DNA of 64,000 bases from Agarophyton chilense (taxonomy: Eukaryota > Rhodophyta > Florideophyceae > Gracilariales > Gracilariaceae): the NCBI GenBank assembly GCA_030374765.1, contig JARGXX010000138.1, positions 62,001 through 126,000 of the forward strand. The letters run 5' to 3'. Under the pieces are notes generated by a model. It worked only from the letters and a program-made list of their open reading frames with translations, had not been told where the DNA came from and ran no database searches. Every line of letters begins with the position of its first letter. The first letter of the stretch is position 1. The translations under genes were made by a program, and so were the position numbers. Shown piece after piece: positions 11,840 through 22,479 of this stretch.

Positions 11840-13286
11840 GGATTCTAAACGTCCAGAAATAGTTTAAAAGCTGATTTTTGTGCTCCTAGTGGATCTCAAA
11901 AGATATTTTATCTGCACTTGAAGCAGTACCTAACAAAGAACTTTCATTTCTCGTTCAGGATGAAGAACAGCCAATCAAGTAGTCAAAAATTTTCGGCTTT
12001 TCATTGCAATCACATAATTGTGCGTGGAGTTTAACTTATGTAGTTCGAGAATTGATAGAAAACAGTTTTTGTCAAGTTGATTTGATTATGGAAAACTAAT
12101 TCAAAGATAACGAACGAATATGTAGATTGTAATAATTTTTTCTCACATTCTACGTGGTCGATGCCTATAAACTCTACAAATGTGCAAATGGTAACAGTTA
12201 AGAGTCTTCTTGCATACGTTCTATTGCCGTCGTGCAAATAAACTAATACATAGTAGCTGTAATACATATCTAACTGTGAAAAGATTTTTGAACATAAAAA
12301 ATGAAATACATTCTCCGACACTTGGCTAGTACCGGCGCTTATTTGACAAAAACACCCAAAACAAACCACACGTTATATAGTTATTGTACATCTTTTGCCA
12401 ATCAGAAAAGGTACAAAGTATAATAAAATACGTACCAATCAAAAGTTTTTTGTTCAAAATGCAAAAACAAGCAATATAGATGTTTGAATATATCACAGTA
12501 GCAATAATCGTGATTCTTCTGTCGATCATTTATCTGGAATTCATCACATAAAGCACAAATACTTGTCATCAACCCTGATGTTAGTATGCCAATATGCGTT
12601 TTAAGGCCTTACAAAGGCATTTATAAAACTTTTAAGCAAAAGCTTACTTACGTTTTAGCCCCAAATCAAACCAATCTGCGTTTGAACTCGCTAGATTCAT
12701 TTTGATCTGTGGAGAAGCTATTTTATCAGCAGATATCAACACATGTTGTCTGTTGTTCAAGAAGACGCAAATGTCTTTTTAGATCATAATAGTTTAAGAA
12801 CTAGTTGAACTTCCGAAAAAGTTTTTCAGTTTCAAATAACTCATCGAGGTTTGAACTGTGTGTGTATCAGTCTCCGGGCGGTTTTGAAACTATTGAGATG
12901 GTGTTACTGAAAAGAAAAGACTCAAAAAATGTACTTTAAAGTAGGTAAAACCTAATTAGAAAATTAGTCTCCTTCTTAGTAAATGGAATTTGTTGCTAAA
13001 GCCTCCAAACAAGCGTGTTTTTCTAATTTTTCGAAAAATAGAATTGACCTCATATGAGGCCAATTCTCCGAACGCATAGACAATAGAAAACGCCTAAACT
13101 TGTTTTGAAATTGCCTGAGCCAGGAATAACCCTTTCATTTTGACAGGCAACTTGTTATGCGAACTTTTCAGACAGAAAGTTAGCTTTAAACAACTCTAAA
13201 GATCAGAAATTGATTGTCATGCGAAAAAATTTCTGCGCAAATCTTAAACGTATCATACTGTGAAAAAATCGTCACAAGGGTCCAGT
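11840..13286. other. AT-rich gene-free stretch
   Basis: Strongly AT-rich sequence with short frames and no recognisable protein. It may hold the rest of the decayed DNA transposon. The only structured item is the near-perfect palindrome at 13041-13066. The stretch ends at the stop codon of the first VWA gene. Confidence 0.35.
13041..13066. repeat. 26-bp near-perfect palindrome
   Basis: The two halves, gaattgacctcat and atgaggccaattc, are reverse complements with one mismatched pair. It could form a hairpin, and lies about 220 bp past the 3' end of the first VWA gene. Confidence 0.6.
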
Positions 13287-13958
13287 TTATCCACAAATGT
13301 CAAACACAATATCATCAATGAAGAAGGGAAGTCCAATAAAGTCGTCAATAGGAAACACATCCCCGCCACCGGCATTAGCAAGATCCGTCATGTACTCCAA
13401 ATTGCTATGTCCGACATTTATCACACTCAGCGAACCATTTTCCCCAAAAAACTGTTTGAAGATACGAGCTGAAATCATTGGATCACGACCATGATTGTGT
13501 CGCCCATCCCCAATCAATACTATTTTGGAAACACCCTGTCGTGCGTTTGCCAACTCAAAGAAGCAGTGCTCAATGCCAGCACCAAGAGATGATTTTGGAT
13601 CTCCCCGCAATCGGGTGCCATGAACGCCCAGCAGAAATTCGTTTATGTCTTGAGTTGGAGAGGATATTTGATAACTTTGGAGGCCGTACTGCACCGCAGA
13701 GTACGTTGCATTATGGAAGGCTGCTACTATAGAAGTAACATCAATGACAAAGGACTTTTCCATTTCAAATTCCGAGTTGGATATCGAAGCGCTCCCATCT
13801 ATAGCGAAACAGATATTGATGTGGCAGTCGCCGTCTTTGTGAAAGCTTCGAACTATCGGAATATGAGAACTTTCGGTAGGGCTAAGATGGGGCAAACCAG
13901 CGACACTGATCACGAAAGCCAAGAATGTGCCCAAGGCAATCCTCGAAAACAACTTCAT
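13287..13958 (-). CDS. secreted VWA-domain protein 1
   Basis: 223-residue protein. The ATG at 13958 is chosen because it begins a good signal peptide (MKLFSRIALGTFLAFVISVAG). The frame is open further upstream but without an ATG. The mature part is almost entirely one von Willebrand factor A domain (about residues 45-222). It starts with a C-x4-CF motif and carries a metal-ion-dependent adhesion site (MIDAS), AIDGSAS at about 52-58 (the D-x-S-x-S signature). Further MIDAS-loop candidates are SSLGAGIEHC and the IGDGRHNHG loop. VWA domains bind protein or glycan ligands through a bound metal. A secreted or cell-wall adhesion or binding role is an inference. It is tandem with the next VWA gene on the same strand. 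No membrane anchor follows, and the protein ends in DICG as its paralogue at 17446 nearly does. The exact ligand is unknown. Confidence 0.85.
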   Translation of the reverse strand: MKLFSRIALGTFLAFVISVAGLPHLSPTESSHIPIVRSFHKDGDCHINICFAIDGSASISNSEFEMEKSFVIDVTSIVAAFHNATYSAVQYGLQSYQISSPTQDINEFLLGVHGTRLRGDPKSSLGAGIEHCFFELANARQGVSKIVLIGDGRHNHGRDPMISARIFKQFFGENGSLSVINVGHSNLEYMTDLANAGGGDVFPIDDFIGLPFFIDDIVFDICG

Positions 13959-14209
13959 TTTTACCAAATACACACGAACGGATGCTTGGATGATCACCGA
14001 CAATGGTATGGAAAGAGATGCAATCTCTTCGTTGCCCTTTTCAAGTCAAGGTGTTTCAATGTGTTGCACTATAGATATACTGGATCCCAAGAGAGCTCTA
14101 AAACTGGTTGCACTCGGAGCATAAACATTTCCACGTCACATGTGGTCTTGGAACCTTGTTGTAATAATGGTGTCTCGGAGAGAACTCTTGAGTAAAACGT
14201 CAGTAAGAA

Positions 14210-14216
14210 TTATATA
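14210..14216 (-). promoter_or_regulatory. possible TATA box of VWA gene 1
   Basis: The minus strand reads TATATAA about 250 bp upstream of the ATG at 13958, giving a 5' leader of roughly 220 bases. It is farther from the start codon than the TATA box of the third VWA gene, so it is less certain. Confidence 0.35.
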
Positions 14217-15096
14217 TGTTACATAACCATCAGGGAGAGTCAATGATCGTAAAAGAAATGCGATGAGACAACAGTAGTTGTTGAGAATTGTTGGCGACTT
14301 CTCAATAATCGCGGTGCTCTTGTTTCACCTTTGCTCTCGCCTCCGTGTCGAATCGCAAAATTGAAATGCTCTCTGAAATTGTTTCTCTACGCTATGTCGC
14401 AACAGATGGGGACCCATAATAAATGCATGGATGCATCTTTTGGCATACCCTCTGGATAGGGAAATCAATTCTGGGGGCGGTAGGTCATACGTGCAGTCGT
14501 GCAAAACGCTCCATGCTGGTTTGTCCTTCCATTCTCTTGCATTGATGTCGTATGATTCTCAAATTCTGCTGTGAAGGTGGTACTCTTCATGGTTTGGGTG
14601 GGAATTCATCCTCGCTTATTATACCAACTTGACGTCATGGATGACGGACTTCGAATTCTGATTTGGGACTATAATATTTGCCAAAAGCTTCACCATCGTC
14701 TGCATGATTTTATAAAATCCAAAGATAGCATGGCGAACGATGAATACTCGCAACAGAATTTGTCGTGTAGGCGTCGAAAACTTTGAACTTGAGACTTGGT
14801 CACCGCAAAACGTACGTGACAAATTCTAAGGGATATGGATGTGTTCGCTGAATTTGGTATTCTCGACCGGGTGAATCCAATTCAAGGCCACGTGAGATGG
14901 TCCGCCGAAATGAACCCTTGAAAAGATGTGAGAAAGTTCCAAAAAACGATTGGTCCGAAAAGCTCAGATGTTTTGATCCAGAACTCACCGCACGGAAAAG
15001 ATTGCCTGTTCAGATTTGTTCTGCATGGCTTTGAGATTTAACAATGACTGCAAAGTTCAGGCCGGAGAACTCGACAACAGTTCAGAAAGAACGTTT

Positions 15097-15102
15097 TTTA
15101 TT
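15097..15102 (-). terminator. possible poly(A) signal of VWA gene 2
   Basis: AATAAA on the minus strand, about 290 bp past the stop codon of the gene ending at 15391. It is the first such hexamer I find downstream. Confidence 0.35.
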
Positions 15103-15390
15103 TCTGCCGATCACCCAGTGTTTCACATAAGAGTTGAAACTTTCCTGCACTTGAACAACTTCACAATACTGTAGCATTGTCTTCGAATGACCAGGCGCTT
15201 GTCGAAAGGCTGCAATTTCTGTTTTGAATTCTCTGGAAGAAGGAAGAAACCCAAGTACAGCAGATTTCCAATATAGGTTTAATATAGAGATAAAGAGAAT
15301 CATAATCGCATTATGCAAAGATTAAATGCCAAGATTGCTCCAAGCATGCCTATCACAGTTTTCGTATCCCACAGCTTATGGCTTTTTGGC

Positions 15391-16053
15391 TTAATCTTTG
15401 CGGCAGATTCGGTTGGTTAGATTAGAGACCAAATCGCGGTGCTGTTCCGTTTCAAGGGAAAACAAGCTCGAGCGGCCATCGGCTATGTTCTCCAATACAT
15501 TACGGTTTTGATTTCCAATAGATACTACGATGATCTGTCCTTCAGACCTCTCTCGGAACACCCTTGCTCGTCTCGTAGGGTCGCCGCCCAAGTTGCTTTC
15601 TCCAGTGCTGAACAGAACTATTTTCGAAGGTCTTTCGGATTCCACTCGCAGACGCCTGTCACAGTACACGATCGGTGCTGATAGCGAGGTAGCGGGGGAT
15701 GCTCGGTAGGTAAAATCAAAGGCTTTGCGCAAGGCCATGGTCAGATTTGACGTGGGTCCAAATATGACTCTGTTGGAAGCACCATACTCGATGGCCGCGA
15801 CTTTTACGCCTGTTGTGACGGAAAGGCTTGTGAGAATACTCTCAAAGTAACGCTTTTGTAGTATGAATTGTCTCTTGGTGATGTTACCACCCTCAAGACC
15901 GAAGCAAACGTCCACCGGGCATGGTCTGCGAGCTGTTCGCTCCACGACGGTAGGAACCGCGCTGATCCGCTCCGAAGCGCAGCCGGATGGCTGGCCCAAG
16001 ACGCAAACGAGCAAGAAAGCAAAGCAGGGACCCCACGTTGCCAACCACTTCAT
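15391..16053 (-). CDS. secreted VWA-like protein 2 with degenerate metal site
   Basis: 220-residue protein. The ATG at 16053 opens a hydrophobic signal peptide (MKWLATWGPCFAFLLVCVLG). The frame extends a little upstream but only with a non-ATG codon. Residues about 43-218 align with the VWA domains of its two neighbours: CPVDVCF, a Q-F--Q--Y segment, SPATSLSAPIVYCDRRLR and NLGGDPTRRARVFRER. The metal site is altered: the D-x-S-x-S signature is replaced by LEGGN (about 53-57), and the GDG loop reads STGESNLGGDP, so the third MIDAS Asp is also gone. It is probably folded and secreted but unlikely to bind metal in the usual way. The frame is intact, so this looks like functional divergence rather than simple decay. 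It is tandem with VWA gene 1 and divergent from VWA gene 3. Confidence 0.8.
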   Translation of the reverse strand: MKWLATWGPCFAFLLVCVLGQPSGCASERISAVPTVVERTARRPCPVDVCFGLEGGNITKRQFILQKRYFESILTSLSVTTGVKVAAIEYGASNRVIFGPTSNLTMALRKAFDFTYRASPATSLSAPIVYCDRRLRVESERPSKIVLFSTGESNLGGDPTRRARVFRERSEGQIIVVSIGNQNRNVLENIADGRSSLFSLETEQHRDLVSNLTNRICRKD

Positions 16054-17321
16054 TGAAATGAGCTGCAGTTGTGGAAGTGTGAGCACGCGCCCTCGAAAGA
16101 ATTGAGTGCAAGGTAGATTAGGGAAACAGAAGAAAAGTCAGAAAAACAAACGGCTTCGACACTCCGACTGATTGGGAACAGTGCTATGCGCAAATAAGCT
16201 ATTGCTGCCGTCTACTTGTCGTATGAGCCCGCAAACAGGGGGAAGCACGAGTGGAATTGGAACAGCAGAACGGGCCCGAGCTGTAGGCGAGAGTGGCTCG
16301 GATGCTTGCTGCGCCATCGTCGCCAGTATGACGAGGACCAGTTCCTGGGGTGGAGCGGCTGTGAAACTCTGTCTCAAGCTTTCCAGCAATGAACAGTGTG
16401 AGCATATATCCTTGTCGTCGTCCACTCGGATGCCAGCTTGCTACGTTTAGATTGGTATCCAACAGAGACGCAGGAATCCATTGAAAGCAAGGGCATTCGC
16501 TACATACATCTGCGGAGTTCTCGACAAAGCTCTTTCCTTTCTTTGCTTCTGATTACACTTTGCGAGTTTGCAGTATGGCAGATGCACGTTATGTTGCATA
16601 CTGCGAAGGAAGGTACAAAAACGAGGCCAAACGGTGACCCTTGTGTTAACTTCGTGAGCGGAAGCATTGCATTGCTGTGTGCAACAGCGCTCGTCAGCGG
16701 GCGTTCTTACCAGCTCTTTGCTGCAGCTGGAGTCCCACGTGGCCACGTCGCTCTGTGGCTACGTGTACGTCTTTGGCTTGTTGCGCCGCTTCCCTTCTCC
16801 GTGTAAGGGTTATCATCCCAACGCGCTCGCCTCCTGCGACAGCCCGAGAAGCATTCGTCTATTGCTGCTGAGTTGTAATCACAACCACAGGTGCACAGCC
16901 AACCTTTCATTTGCGCATTTGCACCCCTCCACGGCGTGTATCTTGTTGGAGCTCCTGCTGTACCACCTCCGATAGCTCCTCAGCTGTCTCGTTCCTTGGA
17001 TAGGGCCGTTGAAAACTTGAGATCCAGGACAAGGCAATCGTCCTTCGCTGGAGTATTGTGATCAGCAGCAGCCAGGAAAAAAACTGTCAACAACAGTACA
17101 CGGTTCGAGTTTGAATTCCCGTCCTTGTTTTTGAGAGGACTTGTCTTCCCCGCGACGAAAGGGGCCTCGAAACACAGTCTCAGTTTCATATTTCCTTCGT
17201 CACCGAAAAGCGTTTTGCAACAGTACTCTTGAATCTATCCTACCATGAAAAATGCGATCGTCCTTCCATGAAATATGGCACTTCAATCCATTGATTTCGC
17301 TCACCCCCTTCCTTCACTTCC
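16054..17321. other. divergent intergenic region between VWA genes 2 and 3
   Basis: About 1.3 kb between two genes transcribed away from each other, so it should carry both promoters. The frames of about 90-120 codons on both strands lack motifs and look like chance. No clear TATA box for gene 2 is visible. That of gene 3 is at 17322. Confidence 0.4.
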
Positions 17322-17330
17322 TATATATAA
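17322..17330 (+). promoter_or_regulatory. TATA box of VWA gene 3
   Basis: TATATATAA lies 116 bp upstream of the ATG at 17446. This implies a start of transcription near 17350 and a leader of roughly 90 bases. It is the clearest core promoter in the window. Confidence 0.65.
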
Positions 17331-17445
17331 GCCATTCGCCTGTTTTCGCCAAAACGCAATCCCTTCATCTCATCCCAGTTCGCTCACAAAGTCTTGCACC
17401 TCAGCTTTTGACCTTAGAAAGCCCTTCCCACATCCTAACTCAAAA

Positions 17446-18147
17446 ATGTTGGGTCTAATCTCCGCCTTCGCTCTCTTCTTCACGCTGGCGTCTTGTCTGT
17501 CTAACGAAGACGCCAAGCTCATGTACGAACACACAGTGAGGACCGCCACAGCCGAAGTCGCAAACCGTGGATGCAGCGTCAACGTGTGCTTTGCCGTCGA
17601 CACCAGTGGGTCAGTCAGCTCGACCCAGTTTGGCCTTGAAAAGAACTTCCTCATTGATATCACCTCCATCGTCGGAGCTGACAGTAGGTCCAAATTCGCC
17701 GCCGGACAGTACGGTTCCCAGACGTACAGGATCTCGTCTTTGACCGATAACGTCGAAACCTTCAACTTGCGCGTGAGAAACGCACAATTCCAAAATGATC
17801 CAGCCACCTCAGTGGGTTCTGGTATTGTGTACTGCGACAGGCAGCTGAGGAGAGAGATGCGCCGCAACCCGAACTCAAATCATGCCAACAAGATGGTGGT
17901 GCTCGGTGATGGCAGGAACAATTTGGGAGGTGATCCAGTCCGTCGTGCCAACACTTTCCGGGAGAGGGCTCAAGGTGTTGTATCAACCGTAGGTATCGGG
18001 TACCAGGATACTTCAGTTCTGGAACAGATTGCCGGCTCATCGGCGCGAGTCTTCGCGATTGATGACTATGTTGAGCTATCTTTTGTCATTGACGACCTTG
18101 TTTATGACATTTGCGGCATCGAGCTGAACACAGACGACAGCTTCTAA
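17446..18147 (+). CDS. secreted VWA-domain protein 3
   Basis: 233-residue protein. The ATG at 17446 has an A-rich lead-in (caaaa) and opens a signal peptide (MLGLISAFALFFTLASC). The frame is open 57 codons further up with no signal sequence there, and the TATA box position also favours 17446. Residues about 45-222 form one VWA domain with a complete MIDAS signature AVDTSGS (D52, S54, S56). It also has TSVGSGIVYC (about 121-130), the LGDGRNNLGGDP loop (about 153-164) and the family-typical RRANTFRERAQG. A short acidic tail (ELNTDDSF) ends it. The fold predicts metal-dependent binding of an extracellular ligand; a cell-wall or adhesion role is inferred. It has its own TATA box and an AATAAA 254 bp after the stop, so it is very likely an expressed, intronless gene. 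Of the three paralogues it looks the most canonical. Confidence 0.9.
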   Translation: MLGLISAFALFFTLASCLSNEDAKLMYEHTVRTATAEVANRGCSVNVCFAVDTSGSVSSTQFGLEKNFLIDITSIVGADSRSKFAAGQYGSQTYRISSLTDNVETFNLRVRNAQFQNDPATSVGSGIVYCDRQLRREMRRNPNSNHANKMVVLGDGRNNLGGDPVRRANTFRERAQGVVSTVGIGYQDTSVLEQIAGSSARVFAIDDYVELSFVIDDLVYDICGIELNTDDSF

Positions 18148-18400
18148 TTAGTAGTGCACCTCCAAATCTTCCCACAGGGCGGTACTATGATATTTGTTAA
18201 AAAATGATCTCTGTCCTTTCCAGGAGAGAAATTGATGTGAAATCAAGGATTCTCTCTTGGAATTTTTTTCACCCTTCCCTCCCCAACTGAACTTCGCCTC
18301 CCATGAAGAATCCATAAGTTCTTTGATCGTTCAATTAATTCTCCTTGAATGATTCGCTTTTGCGTCTTCAGCTCAATTGCTATCTCATGAAGTCTGTTTC

Positions 18401-18406
18401 AATAAA
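18401..18406 (+). terminator. poly(A) signal of VWA gene 3
   Basis: AATAAA, 254 bp past the stop codon of the VWA gene, followed by a T-rich stretch. Confidence 0.55.
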
Positions 18407-18607
18407 ATTTCTGAGATGCCTGCGTTTTTGTTGCTGCCGAGCATTTTTTTCTAAAAATGCAGTCCAGAGACGTACAAGTGTAACACTATAGACGTTCAAA
18501 CACTATACTAAGACGTTCATTAGTTTACCGTTGGCCTTCTTAGTGAGAGAACGCTTCTTTGACCATTAGCGTTATGCACTATGCTGGAATTAGGCTAGTG
18601 CACCCAT

Positions 18608-18643
<36 letters not shown>

Positions 18644-19480
18644 TAGTTTACTTTGTCATTAGGTAGTTTAAGCTATACTGCGGTTACGCGAAACTACATT
18701 CTACAAGTTAGCTTGTAGAAGTAATACGTTACGGCTTAAGTACGATTCGTTGGGTTGCAACAACATTTCCATCTTCATAACAAACATAAATACGTACTAC
18801 TCGATATCCTACATGCAATGCGCCCGCATCAGCTTACTCCCCCGGTGTCAAGCACAACCGGAGAACAGTACTCACTTTCACTGAAATACTTTGCCTATGC
18901 GCGCATTTTCCAAGGATCCTTACAATTCGTAGCATCTATGGCACACGCGGTACGGTAGGGTGAATTCCCCTGTTAAGTACCTCCAAAAACTACAGGAAGC
19001 CATCCATAACGGTGGAATTCGTCCCGCATAACGAACAAACGAACAGCATCCGCCCGCATAACTTTCATCCGCCTTCGCTACACGGACAACCTACTCGAGC
19101 CCAACATCTCCCGCTTCCGCGACCTGGTAGAAATATGTGAGACTCAAGTGTACGTAGCCTACACTCTTTTCCAGCTTTCTCTCCCTACCGGGTTGATGTG
19201 CAAGCTGTCCTAAATGTTTCCGGACGCCCGTCTGTATGAATGTCGATGGATAGTAACATGATGCCATGCAGTGAGCCCGAGAGCCCTCGCGTGCTCTGAC
19301 GTCCGCTCAGACTTGCATTTGCGGTTAGTGCATTTATATGAGCATATACTATTGTCTACAAAAACGTGGGCAGATGACTCAGTAGATTATCTGACTGAGC
19401 ATCGCATCTCACTTGCACCTTAGTTTGTCTTAGAATCACCGCTACGGCTCTTAATCCGGCTCAATCGTTAGTAATGGGAC
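18407..19480. other. intergenic stretch with microsatellite
   Basis: Gene-free except for a GA microsatellite. From about 18.65 kb onward the sequence is probably decayed retroelement DNA leading into the copia fossil, but nothing specific can be named. Confidence 0.35.
18611..18640. repeat. (GA)15 microsatellite
   Basis: Fifteen uninterrupted GA dinucleotides. Likely length-polymorphic. Confidence 0.95.
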
Positions 19481-19893
19481 CAGCACCAGCATTATCCTCC
19501 GTCAGGCCCAGCCGTTCACTTTTTTCATGGAACTTGAAAAACGTCCCGTTAACTGACGGAAAAGGCAACCAGGAGGACTACGCAAAGGCGGTGGTATTAT
19601 AAACATTGTTCCAAGAAAAGTTTTCCGACTCAAATTCGAACAAGAGAACATTATGGCTTTGTGACATAATGCTGAAGAGTTAGTTGTTTGGAAGGGCTCA
19701 AGATCTATACTCTACAATCAGTGACAAAGACATCGCTTCGGGTGAAGGAGCGAGATGATCGTCAAAACCATCTACAATAGGGATTCACTGTCAGATGTCA
19801 GTATTGCTTTTGGAAATTTAATCACGCTTCTGAACTTGGAAGCACTGCAGCAATTGAACGTTCGGAAATTTCTATCTCAGATTCGATGCGTAA

Positions 19894-20790
19894 GTGCCCA
19901 TACTTACCGCCAAATCTAGATCCCCTCAGTTGCCCGAGTCCCTTACAGCTTTAATGCCGTTGGAAAACTCAGGTGTCGACAATGAACAGCGTGCGTTGGT
20001 TTTTGCAGCGGAGTCAATGATTAGCATTTTGATTGCTGCGGCGAAAACGACGGATTATCTCAACACAGTACAGTATGAGAAAAACGCGTCTGTCTTTCGC
20101 CAGTGTGACGATGTCTCTCATATACACTCAACAGGCTCTATGAAGCCGCTTCCGACCGCTGCCAACGCAGCACAGCTCCCGCCGCGTAGCCAGAATCGCC
20201 CGAACTGTCGTAACAAGGCTGTCTCGCCCTCCATGTGCTACCCTTGCGACATTTGTAAGAATTTTGGCCACTGGAAAAGTAACCACAACCCAGAAGGTTC
20301 CTTACCCTCGCACATGCGCTGCCTCGACTCCCCCGCTCCGTCTGTGAATGGGGCCCCGCTTAACAAGTATGGACAGCAAATTGACGCCCCGATGAAAGCT
20401 GTATCGTTGAAATGCGCTACGCCAGCCAGTTGTTCGGCCAATGTCTCCGCATGCTACCCGTCCGCCAGTCCTGGTCCTATGTTGAATGACGGCGCACTGT
20501 ACAGTTCCATCGGACAAGTCGAGTTGCACCTGCTCTCAAGCGATCTTGGTTTCGCTCCCCACAAAGTGTTCGATCCGATTATTGTTGAAGTGAACGGTGT
20601 AGCACATATGCGGATCCGCCTTATGATACGGAATGAATCTTTCATTGGTGTACCACCTTCAGCCTACGTACTCTTAAGCCCGAACGGGCTAGAACGAATA
20701 GTGCTGACAAGCTCCACGGAGTTCCCGTGGAATTTGGGAAAGGGCAAGTTGGTGTCACCGAGGAAGTGTGCGAGAAGAAGAGGAGAAGGA
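19894..20790 (+). pseudogene. copia gag C-terminus and protease region (fossil)
   Basis: A long open frame contains the zinc-knuckle-like CDICKNFGHWKSN near 20245-20285, Ser/Pro-rich linkers, and NDGALYSSIGQVELHLL near 20490, which resembles a retropepsin active-site region (D-GA--S-IG). A good guess is the end of gag and the protease of a copia polyprotein. The catalytic triad is not canonical. Confidence 0.45.
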
Positions 20791-20868
20791 GCAATTCACG
20801 TACTACGCGTAAGCTCACCTTCTCTGCTTGTTTTTGGCCTGAACGGCCGAGTTAAGCTCATCACTGTG

Positions 20869-20900
20869 TATAAATACCCCAGCTATTGGGGTCCAATAAA
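20869..20900 (+). promoter_or_regulatory. LTR-like core: TATA box, hairpin, poly(A) signal
   Basis: TATAAATA (20869-20876) runs directly into a 5-bp-stem hairpin ACCCC/GGGGT (20876-20892), followed by AATAAA (20895-20900). This compact order resembles the U3/R region of an LTR and may mark an LTR remnant lying inside the copia fossil. Confidence 0.4.
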
Positions 20901-21357
20901 GACACAGCGATCACGACTACACAAACAACAACTCTATTGCCAACCACCTCATCCTCCTTTACCCAAACTCAGACTCAGTTCCCTAAAGTTACTACAACGG
21001 CCACACGTCGTGGCAATATGGTGCTAGTGTTAATGCAAGCTTCAACACAGCACAATTCGCTCGATCGTCCTGAAAGCCAATTCTGACCTTTGCAATGACA
21101 TCAATATCATCCACTAAGTTCTGGAAGGTTAGTAACAGTGTGTGATTGGTAGAAATGTCACGCGCAAGGCGAAAATTGTTCATCTGGGAATAAACACCCT
21201 GTGCTTTGGTGCTGACGGCGCAAACGATTCCCTGGCAATCGTTGATGACCGATTCCTCTCATAAATCCCAGACCGTTGCAACGTATCCACTCGCTACTTT
21301 GGATAGACGCTCTACTGTCTCTTCGCCATTACGCTCGATAAATCGCCGTGGGCCGAT

Positions 21358-22473
21358 GTGATGGCCATAGCCGACAAGCTATACACGCATTTCGGCGGCT
21401 GCGCTTGTTGTTCCGACTTCAAACTGTTCCTCCAAAGCAAAATGCTCGGGAACCGCACTGTCGCTAATTATGTGACAGAAATGGTGAATGACTGCACAGC
21501 CTGTCCTTCTACCGCCGTTCTACATCCCACTCGGAAGGTGTATATTATCTTGTTGAACCAGGCCCTCAACGAACTAGATTGAATTGACAACCTGTTTATG
21601 GATCAGGTATGGGTGCTACATTCGATGGACCTAGTTTCTCGATTCTCAATCCCCTATGTGGTCAAGTCCACGTCCATGCAGGAGGCAGTTACTGGGTTTG
21701 AGGCCAGTTCGGTGTGAGAACTCTGGCATCCTGATTCCATCAGAAGAGACAAGGCGTTTCTCCTTATAGCATTCCGCGGACTCTGCCAGCAGCTCGACAT
21801 CTCGCTGCATACCGTGCCGTCCCGCCGTCACCCGACGAACGCTGTGAAGTAAAAGTACAACATCATTCGCAGTGTTTTCTTAAGGATCAAGTCGGCAGCA
21901 GGGGAACTCTTCAACGCTGAGCGCTCTGCCTACATGGTTGTCACGATATGAAATGACTTATATTGAAATGACATGATTTCAGCCTTCGAGATGGCAAAGA
22001 GGTTTACTAAGCCCATCGATATCAAGCCACATGACAACGTGCTCCCTGCTGAAGTGGTGAATGCTCGCGATGTGTTTATCGCTCGCTGCAAGTTAGAACG
22101 CATACTTAAGGCCCCCATCAAGGACATACCACTCACCGCAGGTGACCTGGTCGAAGTATATGTCAAAAGGGAAGTGGAGAAGCGCGTACGTTGATCGCTC
22201 CCCAAGACTGTGACGTCAGTCAACACTGACAGTGGCAATATCACAGTGACTTTCAATGCAGAAAAGGAGATGACAGCTGCGTTCGAGGATACGCGCATGG
22301 CACTCCCGAACACAAGCTTCGGTAAGCCCATGCAAAACATTGACGCACTAGATGACATGAATGACATCGAACTGCCACATGTGTCCACTAACAACTCCGA
22401 CACATCAACTACTGACACTTCTGCTACTGAAAGCGAATTTGGCAAAGATGCAGTTGAAGAAGGTGCGTGGTAG
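21358..22473 (+). pseudogene. copia-type integrase (fossil)
   Basis: Segments in order: a CTAC-type zinc-binding end, VLHSMDLVSRFSIPYVV around the first catalytic Asp region, and HTVPSRRHPTNAV, a motif in the catalytic core. Then come NIIRSVFLRIK and a C-terminal stretch FEMAKRFTKPI with a Thr/Ser-rich acidic tail. These match copia-type integrases found in algae and fungi-like protists as I recall them. It is broken in several places. Confidence 0.5.
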
Positions 22474-22479
22474 CATTTT

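Larger units (their letters stand above)
13959..15390. other. intergenic region between VWA genes 1 and 2
   Basis: No convincing gene. It should hold the promoter of VWA gene 1 (TATA-like box near 14210) and the 3' untranslated region of VWA gene 2 (AATAAA on the minus strand at 15097-15102). The short frames here lack motifs. Confidence 0.4.
19480..22475 (+). mobile_element. degenerate Ty1/copia element
   Basis: Plus-strand order: a gag-like segment (about 19.5-19.9 kb), a zinc knuckle and a protease-like motif (20.2-20.6 kb), a promoter-like insert (about 20.87 kb), then a copia-type integrase (21.36-22.47 kb). The order gag, protease, integrase without RT in between is the copia arrangement. 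The RT end is missing, apparently cut off at the junction with the minus-strand gypsy element at about 22480. It has many breaks and is older than the nested elements to its right. Confidence 0.55.

Noticed and set aside
13620-14195. A 191-codon plus-strand frame over the start of VWA gene 1
   Set aside because: It overlaps the VWA coding region in antisense and shows no known domain.
16138-17189. Several overlapping frames of 70-120 codons on both strands between VWA genes 2 and 3
   Set aside because: No motifs or signal peptides, starts often not ATG, and they overlap one another. The stretch is better read as a divergent promoter region.
17370-17867. A 165-codon minus-strand frame across VWA gene 3
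   Set aside because: It is the antisense shadow of a well-supported gene with its own TATA box and poly(A) signal.
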